A DNA stretch of 64,000 nt from positions 23,503,118-23,567,117 of the forward strand of contig NC_090280.1 in assembly GCF_037392515.1 (NCBI RefSeq). Reading direction: 5' to 3'. A model generated the notes under the pieces. It did no database searches, had not been told where the DNA came from, and saw only the letters and a list, made by a program, of their open reading frames with translations. The translations under genes and the position numbers were made by a program. How positions within the stretch are numbered: position 1 is the stretch's first letter; the number at the start of each line of letters is the position of its first letter. Below, piece after piece: positions 11,701 to 21,490 of this stretch. This stretch comes from Haliotis asinina (Eukaryota > Mollusca > Gastropoda > Lepetellida > Haliotidae).

Positions 11701-13532
11701 ATATGACACTTCTTAATTTCCACGAAACGTAACCAGGGTACAGTGATAAAAGATCCACTAGCCTGGATAGATGTAACGGTCATGTTTCCGGTCATGCCTC
11801 ACGGATAATTCTTCCTTCTTCAGTAATTGCTTGCTTCCTTTTCCTTTTATGTGATGCAGACCGCACTGTCTTGGTTTATAAAGAATCGTAGTTTCTTTGA
11901 CAAGTTGGTCATAGAACAAATACAATTTTGCTTAGTTTTAAAAACTCTTAGTTGGCGATTATTGATGTCCGAAATATATTCAGTGTTTAGTAGGAATGAG
12001 GTAATATTTCATACCTCACGAATGATTCTTTTTCCATTGTCCATCTCTCGCTTCAGTTGATGTTTTGTGATGAAGACAGGGATCTGTTACTGTGTTATGA
12101 ATTGCAGTATCTTCGAAAAAAATACAAAAAGTATTTCTTCCAAATGTACTACAATCAGTATCTATGATTTGAAAGTAATAAGGAATATTAACGACGGATC
12201 TCATATGTGTCCAATACTAAATACATGTGTTATGTCAGGAGGTAATGTCAACGTAGGCGACATCGTCCCCATCGTAGCTGTCTACTCCGTTATGCTGACT
12301 GCTGTGGCAGTTGTGGTGGCAGCAGTCACTGTTCTTGTCTGCAAGGACGTGAAAGGTACAAAGAATGCATGAATATTTTTCATCAAATGAATCAAATGCA
12401 TTAAGTCATCAGTTCACTCCCCCTATAAACCAACAAACCTCAAGCAGCACGCCCTTATCCTTTGCCCCAAAGTGAATTGGTCTTCAGCAACCCACTGGTA
12501 TGCTCGTCATAACAGGCGAATAACGCTATCTGATTTCTTCAGCGATTTCAGTATAATTTACCAATCTATGAAGGGGTACCCGGTAGGATGAGATGATAAT
12601 GACTGTAAACCATATACTGTCTTACAATACACCTTGGAGATCCGGGTTAGAATTGATCCTGTGCAACCTATGCTTGTCACAAATGCAAATGTCTCTTTTA
12701 TTCGTTGTTGTTTGGATTCAGTAAAGGTCAGTGCAGTAGCCTAATGGTTAAAGCGATCATTCGCCACGCTGAAGACCCCTCATAATGTGTGAAGCCCATT
12801 TATGGTGTTGTTGCAGTATAGGTAAAGGTGACATGAAACTACAAGCAGTCTGTCACCCTCGCGTTCCAATCCGTGATATTTTATGAATATTGTCACAAGC
12901 AGAGAAAAAACAATACTCACTCACCTACTCGTGTTCAGTAAGTGGTAATGTAGACGATTAATTCATTTTAAGTCTTCCCTTTGTTTCGTTTTCAGATTAC
13001 CAGGGAAGAAGGTACATAAATTTACTTTTGTATCTTAAATGCTGGAGTAGTACGGAGTAGAATCTTTTTTTCTTGCCCAGCTGCTGTCTCATGTCTATGT
13101 AAAGACTATTTGCTCGACTTATATCAGAAGACTAACATCATATTTAAAGAAACAACGACATTTGGTTGACCGATGCTTTTGCTGTTGATAATTGGATTGT
13201 GTGGTCCACACTCGATTATTTACAGACATCTGCCATATAGCTGAAATATTACTGAGTGTGGCGTTAAACAACTAACAACCAAACAACAACCATCAGGATC
13301 ATCTATAGAAATATAAGTGTAATGTTGTAATTACAGATGTGGTGACTACCTTACTGTGATGGCAGAGAGATTATCCCATGACTTCAGTGATGTACCTCGT
13401 GCTTCCAACAACGATATCTTACCTCTACACGATTACGAGCGACTCCTGAGGGAACAATTCCACATCTACACGTCTCTCCACCCTTCATCTTCCTCAACAG
13501 AGGACCACAGTACCTGGCGAAACCCAAACTAA
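2678..13532 (+). CDS. Ig-superfamily type I receptor with ITAM tail, copy 1 (multi-exon)
   Basis: Predicted plasma-membrane recognition receptor. Exons: 2678-2741, 5282-5632, 6388-6705, 7498-7764, 8420-8542, 9268-9289, 10749-10804, 11169-11190, 11443-11498, [12239-12355 TM-B], 12996-13011, 13337-13532. Without TM-B the frame is continuous for 1491 bases (496 residues): signal peptide 1-21, Ig1 22-138, Ig2 139-244, Ig3 245-333, membrane exon 334-374, tyrosine-rich tail 375-496 with an ITAM core at 465-479. TM-B alone in place of TM-A and its cassettes gives 442 residues; both together give 535. All phases match at every junction and the same sites recur in the other copies. Ligand unknown. By family knowledge, ITAM tyrosines are substrates of Src-family kinases and dock Syk-type kinases. 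A database would probably label it CEACAM-, hemicentin- or CD22-like because of the Ig domains; that would not show orthology. Confidence 0.82.
3176..3345 (-). mobile_element. SINE family B, reverse, intron 1 of copy 1
   Basis: GTGAG tail on the left, ccactaggctgccccgcc on the right. In copies 2 and 4 a shared deletion leaves only gttgagtgagtt. Confidence 0.68.
3872..4020 (+). mobile_element. SINE family B in Tc1 remnant, copy 1
   Basis: gtggggtagccttgtgggta start, B box gggttcgattccc. Counterparts lie at 22655-22815, 40730-40890 and 59485-59615. Confidence 0.68.
4470..4680 (-). mobile_element. SINE family A, inside Tc1 remnant, copy 1
   Basis: Reverse orientation, starting at the GTGAG tail. 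Flanked by an 11-base duplication (cctttgttgag). Empty in copies 2 and 4. Confidence 0.75.
5282..5632 (+). CDS. Copy 1 Ig1 exon, V-like without cysteine pair
   Basis: Phase 1-1 exon between a TTTCAG acceptor and a GTAAGT donor, 117 codons. It has the V-set frame: B strand VNMTWSVS, where the cysteine position is W, and F strand DAGVYNF, where it is F. The D-x-G-x-Y motif is kept and an N-glycosylation site NGT is present. Confidence 0.85.
5961..6140 (+). repeat. Intron minisatellite between Ig1 and Ig2, copy 1
   Basis: About 5 copies of a 35-37 base unit with the form acgttttataacacctgacc then ttcctctctccctacag. Each unit carries a pyrimidine tract and CAG. Confidence 0.85.
6388..6705 (+). 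CDS. Copy 1 Ig2 exon
   Basis: Phase 1-1 exon, 106 codons, CACAG acceptor and GTGAGT donor. Canonical Ig: cysteine in VNLTCSTT, tryptophan in SYTWRRNN, cysteine in DKGVYSCQS. N-glycosylation sequons are NLT and NTS. Confidence 0.9.
7498..7764 (+). CDS. Copy 1 Ig3 exon
   Basis: Phase 1-1 exon, 89 codons, donor GTAAGA. Compact Ig domain with VTVRCSADCNPACTVTW and SGGYTCHVNNS. Two extra cysteines follow the B-strand cysteine at +4 and +8, probably a local disulfide. It ends LEVL plus one base, able to join TM-A or TM-B. Confidence 0.9.
7958..8105 (+). mobile_element. SINE family B (tRNA-derived), intron of copy 1
   Basis: Has a tRNA-like Pol III promoter: A-box region gtagcctagtggtt and B box ggttcgaatc. 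The 3' end is shared with family A. Confidence 0.7.
8420..8542 (+). CDS. Copy 1 transmembrane exon TM-A
   Basis: Phase 1-1 exon of 123 bases. It encodes a linker, then about 25 hydrophobic residues (VVPVAAVCLVLIVVIAVVVI...) followed by the basic stop-transfer CRKHR. No charged residue lies inside the membrane, so no paired adaptor is implied. Confidence 0.85.
8718..8870 (+). mobile_element. SINE family B, after TM-A of copy 1
   Basis: ggtggggtagcctagtg start, B box gggttcgattt, 3' end ttgctaaaactaaac. Counterparts lie at 27240-27400 and 45253-45405. Confidence 0.68.
9268..9289 (+). CDS. Copy 1 tail microexon 1 (22 bases)
   Basis: Microexon between CTTTCAG and GTGAGT, entering in phase 1 and leaving in phase 2. 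It encodes GRGYILN and supports the reading frame of the next exon. Conserved in copies 1-3 at the same place. Confidence 0.75.
10083..10290 (+). mobile_element. SINE family A, intron of copy 1
   Basis: Old forward copy with the aggcgactaacgggatcggg core, between microexon 1 and the first 56-base exon. Confidence 0.65.
10749..10804 (+). CDS. Copy 1 tail exon 1 (56 bases)
   Basis: Phase 2 to phase 1. Encodes IVTYTQDSGADGGYQQIE. The YQ(Q/E)I motif resembles Src-family SH2 ligands (pY-x-E-I). The donor is the unusual G|GTTGGT, identical in all copies. Confidence 0.75.
11169..11190 (+). CDS. Copy 1 tail microexon 2 (22 bases)
   Basis: Same length and phases as the first microexon, encoding EAGYADYR across its junctions. 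It forms the second cassette with the following 56-base exon. Confidence 0.75.
11443..11498 (+). CDS. Copy 1 tail exon 2 (56 bases)
   Basis: Homologous to the first 56-base exon: LVSYHREGENDGSYQEIE, phase 2 to 1, again with a GTTGGT donor. Confidence 0.75.
12239..12355 (+). CDS. Copy 1 second transmembrane exon TM-B
   Basis: Phase 1-1 exon of 117 bases, related to TM-A: DIVPIVAVYSVMLTAVAVVV... ending LVCKDVK. It can follow Ig3 directly, or TM-A and its cassettes. Alternative use is more likely, since inclusion of both would send the ITAM tail outside the cell. Confidence 0.75.
12996..13011 (+). CDS. Copy 1 tail microexon 3 (16 bases)
   Basis: TTTTCAG acceptor, GTACAT donor, phase 1 to 2, encoding DYQGR. 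It is the only way to connect the phase-1 TM or cassette exons to the phase-2 last exon. Confidence 0.7.
13168..13290 (+). mobile_element. SINE family A 3' fragment, last intron of copy 1
   Basis: Only the 3' half (ggtccacactcgattattta to gtggcgttaaac). Equivalent fragments lie near 32345-32460 and 50290-50405. Confidence 0.6.
13337..13532 (+). CDS. Copy 1 last coding exon with ITAM
   Basis: Starts after TTACAG and ends at TAA. It encodes GDYLTVM, then the ITAM core YERLLREQFHIYTSL (13434-13478: YxxL, seven residues, YxxL), then a serine-rich end. The second ITAM half lies inside an approximately 80-base tandem repeat that continues into the 3' UTR. Confidence 0.8.
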
Positions 13533-13770
13533 CGGTACAGGTCCACTTCTACAAGTGTCTTCGCCCTTCCTAGCCCTAAACAGTGGACCACAGTAACAGG
13601 TGAAGTCTAAACTGACGGTACAGTTCCATATCTGGACATCTCTCCACTCTTCATCTTCCACAACAGAGGACCACAGTACCAGGTGAAACCTAAACCGACG
13701 GTACAGTTCCACATCTACACGTCTCTCCACCCTTCACTTCTTCAACAGAGGATCAAAGTATCAGGCGAAG
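13453..13770 (+). repeat. 80-base tandem repeat across the last exon and 3' UTR, copy 1
   Basis: Four imperfect copies of an approximately 80-base unit (ttccacatctacacgtctct ... cagaggaccacagtaccagg). The first copy is coding and includes the second ITAM tyrosine; the others follow the stop codon. Confidence 0.85.
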
Positions 13771-14018
13771 CCTATATAGTTCAACATCTGCAAATTCTTC
13801 CAATTTCAGCTGGAAAAATAAGAGTACTCCAATAGGTGTGAACAGGAATGTCCACGATGTCCTCTTTTACAGAGGACGGTACTGATATCGACAGTTATGA
13901 GATATGTTCCTGCTTGCCCTCTACATACCCCTTCGAATGCAGTTACCGAACAGTATGTCCTTTCAGCGAGCGGACGCTTGTAACGAAAAGCTTTGAGCTT
14001 TACTCACAGTACATATAG

Positions 14019-15001
14019 TATATCAACAACACTGATTTGGCAACAGATTATGTTTTTCACCACAATGGCCCATGAGAAATGTCTTGGCAAATATTAAAAC
14101 TGAAATTATAAATCTAGGTATCAGTAAAGCTGTTTCCACAAATGCCATTCTTGGTCAGACAGGCAGACACCCGCTTTGTGTTAAATATTATACTCGCTGT
14201 ATCAAGTACCGGTGTCGACTATTATACATGGAACATACAGGATATCGAAAAGCCTGTTATGAGATGCTCAAGATATACGACAAAAATGGGATAATAAATT
14301 GGGTGTCACAAGTTAGATTATTACTTTGGTACACTGGTTCCTCATATGTATGGGTCGCCCAGGATTGTGGTCACGCTGGCATATTTATTAAGCAGTTTCA
14401 ACAACGTTGTGAAGATATCCAGTTTCAAGACTGACATTCTAAGATTAGTAATTCTCACTTTTTTGGTCATAATATGAACTGAAATCACTATTAACTCCTG
14501 AGAAATACATAGCCGCACCTGCTGACAGACACGATTTGAGAAGAATCCTATGTAAGTTTCGTTGTCTTTTAAATAAGTTAAATATTCAACAGTATAGGTT
14601 TGATAAAACTGTTGAGAAAAGAATGTTATTATGCACTAAGTGCCAATTGCAGCAAATCGAGGATGAGTACCATTTTTTGCTTATTTGTCCTTACTATTCT
14701 GGAAGCCGCAAGAAAATTATTCCATCATATTATCATGCTAATCCATCACGTGCTAAATATTATCAGTTACTGACATCAACTCACTATGAAAACATACTAG
14801 CTTTAAATATCTATTTGAAACGAAACTTACCAATTTGAGTATAATGGCAGTACACAACCCTCCACTCTCCCTCCCTACACCGCTGTGCACTGTTTCTTTT
14901 GAATATTTAATGTACTTTAGGCCATGTGGTCTTCATACTGAAATAAATTGTCATTGTCATTGTCATTGTCATTGTATATCAACAACACTGATTTGGCAAC
15001 A
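14019..15001 (+). mobile_element. 5'-truncated LINE in the 3' flank of copy 1
   Basis: C-terminal part of a non-LTR retrotransposon: 14072-14434 (NAILGQTGRHPLCVKYYTRC, INWVSQVRLLLWYTGSSYVW) and 14536-14838 (LLCTKCQLQQIEDEYHFLLI finger). It ends in a TCATTG hexamer tail. A 27-base target-site duplication flanks it (14019-14045 and 14975-15001). Unit 2 has the empty site near 33073. Confidence 0.8.
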
Positions 15002-15013
15002 TTTTTTTCAGTC

Positions 15014-15019
15014 AATAAA
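15014..15019 (+). terminator. Candidate polyadenylation signal, copy 1
   Basis: AATAAA in tcagtcaataaaactttaac, conserved in units 1-3 right after the LINE site and about 1.5 kb past the stop. Other AATAAA motifs occur, so the choice is tentative. Confidence 0.35.
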
Positions 15020-16221
15020 ACTTTAACCTTTAAAACATATTTTAAATCAATATAGATTTAACCTGTTTTATCAAAAAGATATAACTGTTATGTTGTCTCC
15101 ACACACTGGTCAGTATAAATGTGTTTGAACAAAATTATCTTATATCAAACACTGCACACATAAGATTGCCCATGATAATTATCACACGGGGTAGATAGGA
15201 ATATCGACTAAGGTTCCACAAGTTTTGTTTCCATGACCCAGCAAGTACAGGTCGGTTTCCGATTGTGATATTCTGATTGTCAGCACCTCAAATAAAACTC
15301 CATATGAATAGAACACCCATTTCAAAATAAACACACGCATGCACACACGCGCACACACACTCACACACGATTCAAATACATAGCTAAAGAATTGTTTTCA
15401 CATCTCTCCCACAAATGGTTTAAAAGCATTGCTGTAGTTTTACATGCTGTAAGCTTGATCAAACTGTTTATTTCATACAAATGGCGTGACAGGGGTGTCC
15501 ATTATTGTACAGGAATGCTCAGAATTCACATTACTGCTATCCTACTTCTGTATTGGTATCATCCTGCCTAGAATGTATTCCTCGGGAAATATTTGTCTTA
15601 AGAGTGACGTATCGTGATCTGTAGCTTAACACCAGCTGACATTTGAACAACTGTTAACAACCCGTTTCCTGCAGACATCACTGAACCATTCTTTCTCGTG
15701 CAAAGAAATGCTGAAGCTGTCATAAGGATGGAATGTGAAATATCCCTCTTGAAAATAATACAGTAGAGTATTTCTGTACTGCAGCGCCGCAAACAATTTT
15801 ATCCATGCGTGGCTTCAGATCGGACAAAGTCACAAGACTTGTTTCGATACAGTTGAGTTGAGTTGAGCTGCATTTTATGCTACACTGGTGTTGATGCAGC
15901 CATGTAGGAAGCTCCTGTATGTAATATGTGCAACTGTCCGAGAGGTTTTGTTTGAAAAACAACATTTCTCTCCTAAAAATCAAAGCAACTTTGCTGGAAT
16001 AAATCTAACATCGAAATAATCTTGTCAAAGTTTCAACTACATAGAACTTTTAGTTTAAGAAGCCAAGTCTGAATACATGCATGATCACTAAAAACATTTC
16101 CATGTCGCTGTAGCTCACGTGGACATGTTTTACAAAGTTTAAAGGTCAACGTTGGGGATGAATGGGTGAGTGAGTGAGTTAAGGGACCTTGAAGGAGTTA
16201 AGTACTGACCTTGATTTATAT

Positions 16222-16395
16222 TCCTAATGTGAAGGTGCTGTACCCTGGTGGACAATTTGTTCGTTCGTCGCGCCAAAAATCAGGATTCCGTTTTCCCCAC
16301 ATTCACAACGTGTGAAGCCCATTTCTGGTGCTCCCCGTCGTGATATTGCTGGAATATTGCTAAGGGTGGCGTAAAGCCCAACTAACTCACTCATA
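16222..16395 (+). mobile_element. SINE family B, downstream of copy 1
   Basis: Degenerate forward copy ending in ggtggcgtaaagcccaacta. Counterparts lie at 34435-34605 and 53265-53430. Confidence 0.6.
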
Positions 16396-16472
16396 TTCCT
16401 CAGACAGACTGGATATTTTGGAGTTTACCAGTGAGCAGAATTACCATTTTATACATCTGGGTATTCTGGGTA

Positions 16473-16617
16473 TTCGCGTGTATACGTCACAGACACAAAC
16501 AGCACGTATATATCTCGGTACTCATACATATACGTCACAGATATGATCTGTAAATACACCTCGGTATTCACACATATACATCACAAAACAATCTGTACAT
16601 ACACCTCGGTATTCACA
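16473..16617. repeat. Approximately 46-base minisatellite, downstream of copy 1
   Basis: Units of the type acatatacatcacaaaacaa then tctgtacatacacctcggta. Short here. Confidence 0.7.
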
Positions 16618-17857
16618 TTCGGATCATTATATCAAACCTTATACGCCACGACTTATCAAAAACAGCTACATGCACAATTTCACTCCCAAATCATGGATCA
16701 CCAAAGACAGCGAAAACGTAAATTCGTTTATTAATTTCAGTTAAGGCCATTTATGGCCGACAAGTTGGTACGATTTTGGAAATGATATATATGATGTTGC
16801 AAAATTTTTTAGACCCGTGGAATACTGCTGTCGATCGATTCTAACCCTACACAGGTGAATTAATAAACGACTTTGAAAGGTGAATTTTGGCTGTCTTGGG
16901 AGATCCAAGACCACTATACAATAATTGCTCATATTGTGACCAGTCATCTACCTCCAGTTGCTGGAGATCTATAACCCATCCCTATGTTCTAATGTCCTAC
17001 TTGGTATACAATTTTCAGCTACATGATAGTTTTTAATGCCTTACCATGATATACTAGTGGTGTTCTTGTCGTTTGGTGACAGGTTTTAATGAAATAAATT
17101 TACATAACATTAACTGTTTTAGTCACGAGATGGTTGAAATATTGCCAAAGTGGCTTTAAACTCACTCTATCATCGTTGCACTTTCTTCTGACTTCCAGCA
17201 CATTCTGACTACAGGTACTTCTGACCTGAGATAACCGTCACTTCTGTCATCACAACGTTTACTTTTACCAACGCGTTTCGTAGACGGGTGCTTCGGACAT
17301 AGCATAACCGATGCATAAGTGTACAATTGATCTTCATCTGTAACATCTTTTCTTCACCTGTAACATGATGTACACTTTAAATACATGCCCAATGTGGAAC
17401 ATAAAGACGGCAGTGGGTTCAACATTTTGCAGTCCGATTTATGAAGTCCATAACGAAGTCCACATCCACAGTGTTGATGTAGCAATACCTGGACACCACC
17501 TACCATTCGGGAAATATAAGCAAACTCCTGGAGGTGATTTGGCGATCTAATAGTATGTCAATAGGGTTTACTCCTACTGTGACCACCTTTTTAAATGCGC
17601 CTTGGCAGTGTCATAACAACATATCAATCTATCTGGAAACACCAGTTCACTGACAAAATATAACATCCGGCCATATGGCCTACGAAACACAAGACACTAC
17701 AGAACGTATAGTAGTGCTGGAAGTGAATAATCTATGACAGTATATAAACACCAATGATAAAAAATGTTATAGTGAATAATGTATCGCCAGTTCCATGTTC
17801 ACCAGTAAAGTGTTATATGTGTAGGTACAGGACTACAATATGCGTTTACGTCTATTT

Positions 17858-19548
17858 TGTTTTACATTGATACGTTATTGCTAAGCAAATTACGGGGTAA
17901 ACTAAAAATGTTTGAAATATTTGACAATGTTAGATAGATAGAACTAAGTATATATATAGAGAGAGGTTAATATGTTAAATGTACTCCCGAGCGTAAGCGA
18001 GGATGCACTTTTGGATATCAGCTCATGAATATTCAGACTTCATGCCGTGGAAGAAGGAGAACACACACATCCTGTTGTACCATTCGAAATGGAGGTTGCC
18101 CAGTTCAAATCGAGACTCATTGATAGATCCAAGGAAGAGTGTACCCCCATACCCCCATCTACGACGATGAGGTTTCACTTCTCCGGCGCAACCATGACAG
18201 ATTTCCAGACGGATTGCTGCCAGAGATTCCATCTTTCAACTCTGTGAAGACAATCATGTATAGACAGAGACACAGGACTGTTCCCAGACTGCCTGCTTCC
18301 AGACCCGAGATTCATCTTGAGGACAAGTGGGCTGAGACAGAAGCTGGCGAGAGATTCCTTCATCGAATCAGCAACGACATCCTCCTCTTCACCACAGACA
18401 AGAACATGAAGATCCTGTGTGACGCAGATACAATATATTGTGACGGAACATTCTTTGCTGCACCTCGTCTCTTCCACATATATACAATTCAAGCCCAGTT
18501 CCAAGGACACATATGTTTCCCCTAGTGTATGGACTACTACAGATAGGAAGGAGACAACTTACTCTGCTGTGTTGGAGTACCTTCATCAGTTGGCTGAGAC
18601 CCTGAACTTACATTTCAGTCCTGTTGTTCAGCTGGATTTTGAGTTGGCAGCCCATAATACAGATCGGCTTTTCCCCCCAACAACCCATCTTCGGGGGTGC
18701 TTTTTTCATTATTGTCAGTGTCTTTGGAGGAGAGTCCAGAAAGAGAACCTCGTCAACGACTACAAGGAGGACGATGATGTGCGGAGGATAGTACGTCGGG
18801 CTGCTGCTCTTCCCCAGTGCCCCCTTGACAAAGTAGATGATATTTGGTTAGAATGTATTGCTGACAGCCCCGATGACCTCAAAAGTGCGATCGTTCATGG
18901 ATTATGTGACTGCTTCGTGGGTGGAGGGTAACCAGTTTTCCCTATTGGTGTGGAATCATTTCGGAAACGAAGGACCAAGGACAAATAACCACCTAGAAGG
19001 GTTCCATAACAAACTTAATCAGCAAGCCAGAAAGAGTCACCCCAATATTTTTGAAGTCGTTGGACTTTTCCAAAGGGAGCAGTCAGTGAGCGAAGTGTCC
19101 TGTGCCCGACTAACAGCCTAGCCTAGTGCTCCACAGAGGAAACGCCACTACCGGCAGATAGACAGTCGTCTTAGATCCCTGAGTCAAGATCTACGGAACC
19201 AGGACATAGATGATATGGAATATGTTGACTGTGTATCTGAACTGTTAAACTGGAGTGATGTGAGGATTACAATAATGAAATGGCAGTAACTGCTTACAGG
19301 AATATTTTTTGTGTAAACTTACATTTTACACGTATATACATTTATTTCATTTACATTGTTTGTAATATATGGCAAGCAAAACCGAACAAATTAAATATGG
19401 TGAATACGGTAACTTAGTTTTTCATTGCCTTCATTCCCGGCAAAGCTATATCTCCGTAATCACATACCGTGACGCACCCCATCCTCTATGACCGGTAAAG
19501 CTACCCCTACTTTCCTCATAATTAAGAAAGTAGCTTTCCCGGCCCACA
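17858..19548 (+). mobile_element. Broken MULE (Mutator-like) DNA transposon, unit 2 only
   Basis: Replaces the first part of the unit relative to units 1, 3 and 4. Reading pieces at 18139-18525, 18530-18931 and 18858-19121 give the MULE transposase core: CDGTFFAAPRLFHIYTIQAQ, VVQLDFELAAHN and NNHLEGFHNKLN, which hold the D, D and E positions in order. At least three frame changes (near 18520, 18535 and 18925) break it. Terminal repeats not identified. Confidence 0.7.
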
Positions 19549-19549
19549 A

Positions 19550-20185
19550 CCAGTGGGGGTACACCGTCAAAAGTATCGGTGTCAAGCATATGCCAGATCA
19601 TTTCTACCTGATGCAATAAAACTGTGGAATTACCTAAGTTCTGAAATTCAGTTACTAGTATTTATACTTTTAAAAGTTAAAAAACTCGATATTAAAACCA
19701 AATAACAACACTGTTATGTTTGACCTAAACTGGGGAGTAAGAAGTCTCAGGTTCCGTTGTAGTGATTTGGATGCTGATAGGTTTGATAGACACATCGTCG
19801 ACAGTCCCTCGTGTTTATGTTGTCATCCAGTCAAAATTTTGTGCATTATTTCTTCACATGCAATAAATACACGGAAAAAAGCAAAAATCGTAATTTTAAT
19901 TAAAGACGTTTAATATCAACTTGCCACTATGGAGATGTGCATCCCTCACAAGCACCAATGTACATGTGTATGCCATGTGTATGAACCAAGAGAATCAAAA
20001 TATTTACCAACTCATTAAAAATATTATATTGTTGTATGGTTTCTCCATGTACTGTATCGTTATTACCACCTGTTGTAAACTCAACCATCTGTATACCATG
20101 CTTTATATACATGTGTAAATGCATGTACATTTTGTATATGTATGTTATACGGGCCTGTGGCCTATAGACGATTAAAAAAAACTTG
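19550..20185 (+). mobile_element. LINE 3' remnant, unit 2
   Basis: Counterpart of the unit 1 remnant. The piece LNWGVRSLRFRCSDLDADRF followed by SPSCLCCHPV is open here. It abuts the MULE insertion on its left. Confidence 0.6.
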
Positions 20186-20394
20186 ACTTGAAACTAAAAT
20201 ATTTAATTTTTAATTACCTTAATTGTTTGATCTTTGTTAGATATATCAAAGAGCCCGACCTATTCAGCTACTGTATTCCTAAGAAACAACTCCTATTCAG
20301 GTAGGCCTAAACTCAGCTTACTGTTTATGTCATCACAACGCTAACGCTACACTAAACGCCGTCTTTAACGTCAGTACGTATACCGGTTGTGACT

Positions 20395-20690
20395 TCCGTT
20401 CGCTTGGAGCACTGTTTGGCATCTCCTGGACATAGACAGAATAAGTGTTCAGATCCCAGCCCTGGGTATTCTAGGTCATTCATTATGCAATGCTTGCCGT
20501 AGTTGTTGAAGCGTCTGGGCTCGTGGAAGACGTTGTCGGAGCCGTCGATCGAGATAATCTCATAGGTGATCGATTGGGTTTAAATGCGTGGCTTTAAAAG
20601 GCCATGGAAGCATTGGTTTCTGGTTGGTGAAGAAGTTCATTGTTTTCTGAACTGATTTAGTCGACAGTAATAAATGAACTTCTCTTGATA
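20395..20690 (-). mobile_element. Tc1-like transposase C-terminal remnant, unit 2
   Basis: Same remnant; the minus strand reads KPMLPWPFKATHLNPIDHL. Confidence 0.65.
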
Positions 20691-21313
20691 TAGCAAAGCG
20701 TAGTCGGTTAGAACAATCATGATGGCGATTCAACATTGGTGCTAACTTTAACCACACAAATTATTTGAGCGACATTCTAAACGCTGAGGAATCAATAACG
20801 AATCGAGCTAGAAGACTGTACCCTTGGTTTCAACAGACGCTATGCAGGTGATTAAGGGCACCGGTCCAGAGTTCCTTTGTCCGAAGTCGACCCAGACATC
20901 TCCTAGGTGAGTGGTACAATGGGCGAGGGTCCATCAACCGGTTGGTCATGCAAGGTTCTGTGCTACTATGCTATGTTACAAGTGATAACGAATGAGAACA
21001 GGAATATTTCAGCCTTGGACAAATGATTTGTATCTAGGAATGTCAAAAGCATAATTTCAGTTTTATTATTTGAATGGCTCATGGGCCATCGTGGTGAAAA
21101 AAATAATCTTTTAGTTTTTCTGCTGGAGTATATCATCTGAGTACCTTTGTAGTTGGTAACTTTTAGTTTCTAGCATCTTCTTTGTGATACTCCGTGGTGG
21201 GCGGGCAGCTCGGATGAACAAACGTAAACACTGAAACTGGCTTGAAAAACAATGAAGACACACCATTCACGTGACACTGATCCTGATGATAATAAACATG
21301 GTTGCCTGGATGT

Positions 21314-21490
21314 TTAACGTCGCGCTCAGCAATAGTGCAGCTGTATGGCGGTGGTGTGTGAATCATCGAGTCTGGACCAGATAAACCAGTGATCAACATC
21401 ATGACCATCAATCTACGCAATTAGGATTCGATGACGTGTCAGCCAAATCAGTGAGCCTGCCCACCCAAACCCGTTAGTCGCCTTGATTGC
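21314..21490 (-). mobile_element. SINE family A fragment, 5' flank of copy 2
   Basis: Counterpart of the 2238 fragment. Confidence 0.7.

Larger units (their letters stand above)
1..17647 (+). repeat. Tandem unit 1 (type A)
   Basis: First copy of the gene-bearing unit. The sequence at its start recurs at 17648, 36842 and 55889, and the gene exons keep the same order in every unit. It shares with unit 3 a LINE in the 3' flank, a minus-strand SINE at 3176 and a SINE inside the Tc1 remnant at 4470, all absent from unit 2. Its right end lacks about 0.7 kb that closes units 2 and 3. Confidence 0.9.
15020..17647. other. Intergenic, copy 1 to copy 2
   Basis: No gene recognised. Holds a degenerate SINE B, the 46-base minisatellite, a CACACA-rich stretch near 15340 and otherwise unassigned AT-rich DNA conserved between units. 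The last bases join unit 2 at a deletion point. Confidence 0.6.

Noticed and set aside
13494-13730. Minus-strand open frame with repeated VELYRRFRFH-type segments
   Set aside because: Antisense shadow of the 80-base tandem repeat; it shrinks with repeat number and has no conserved start.
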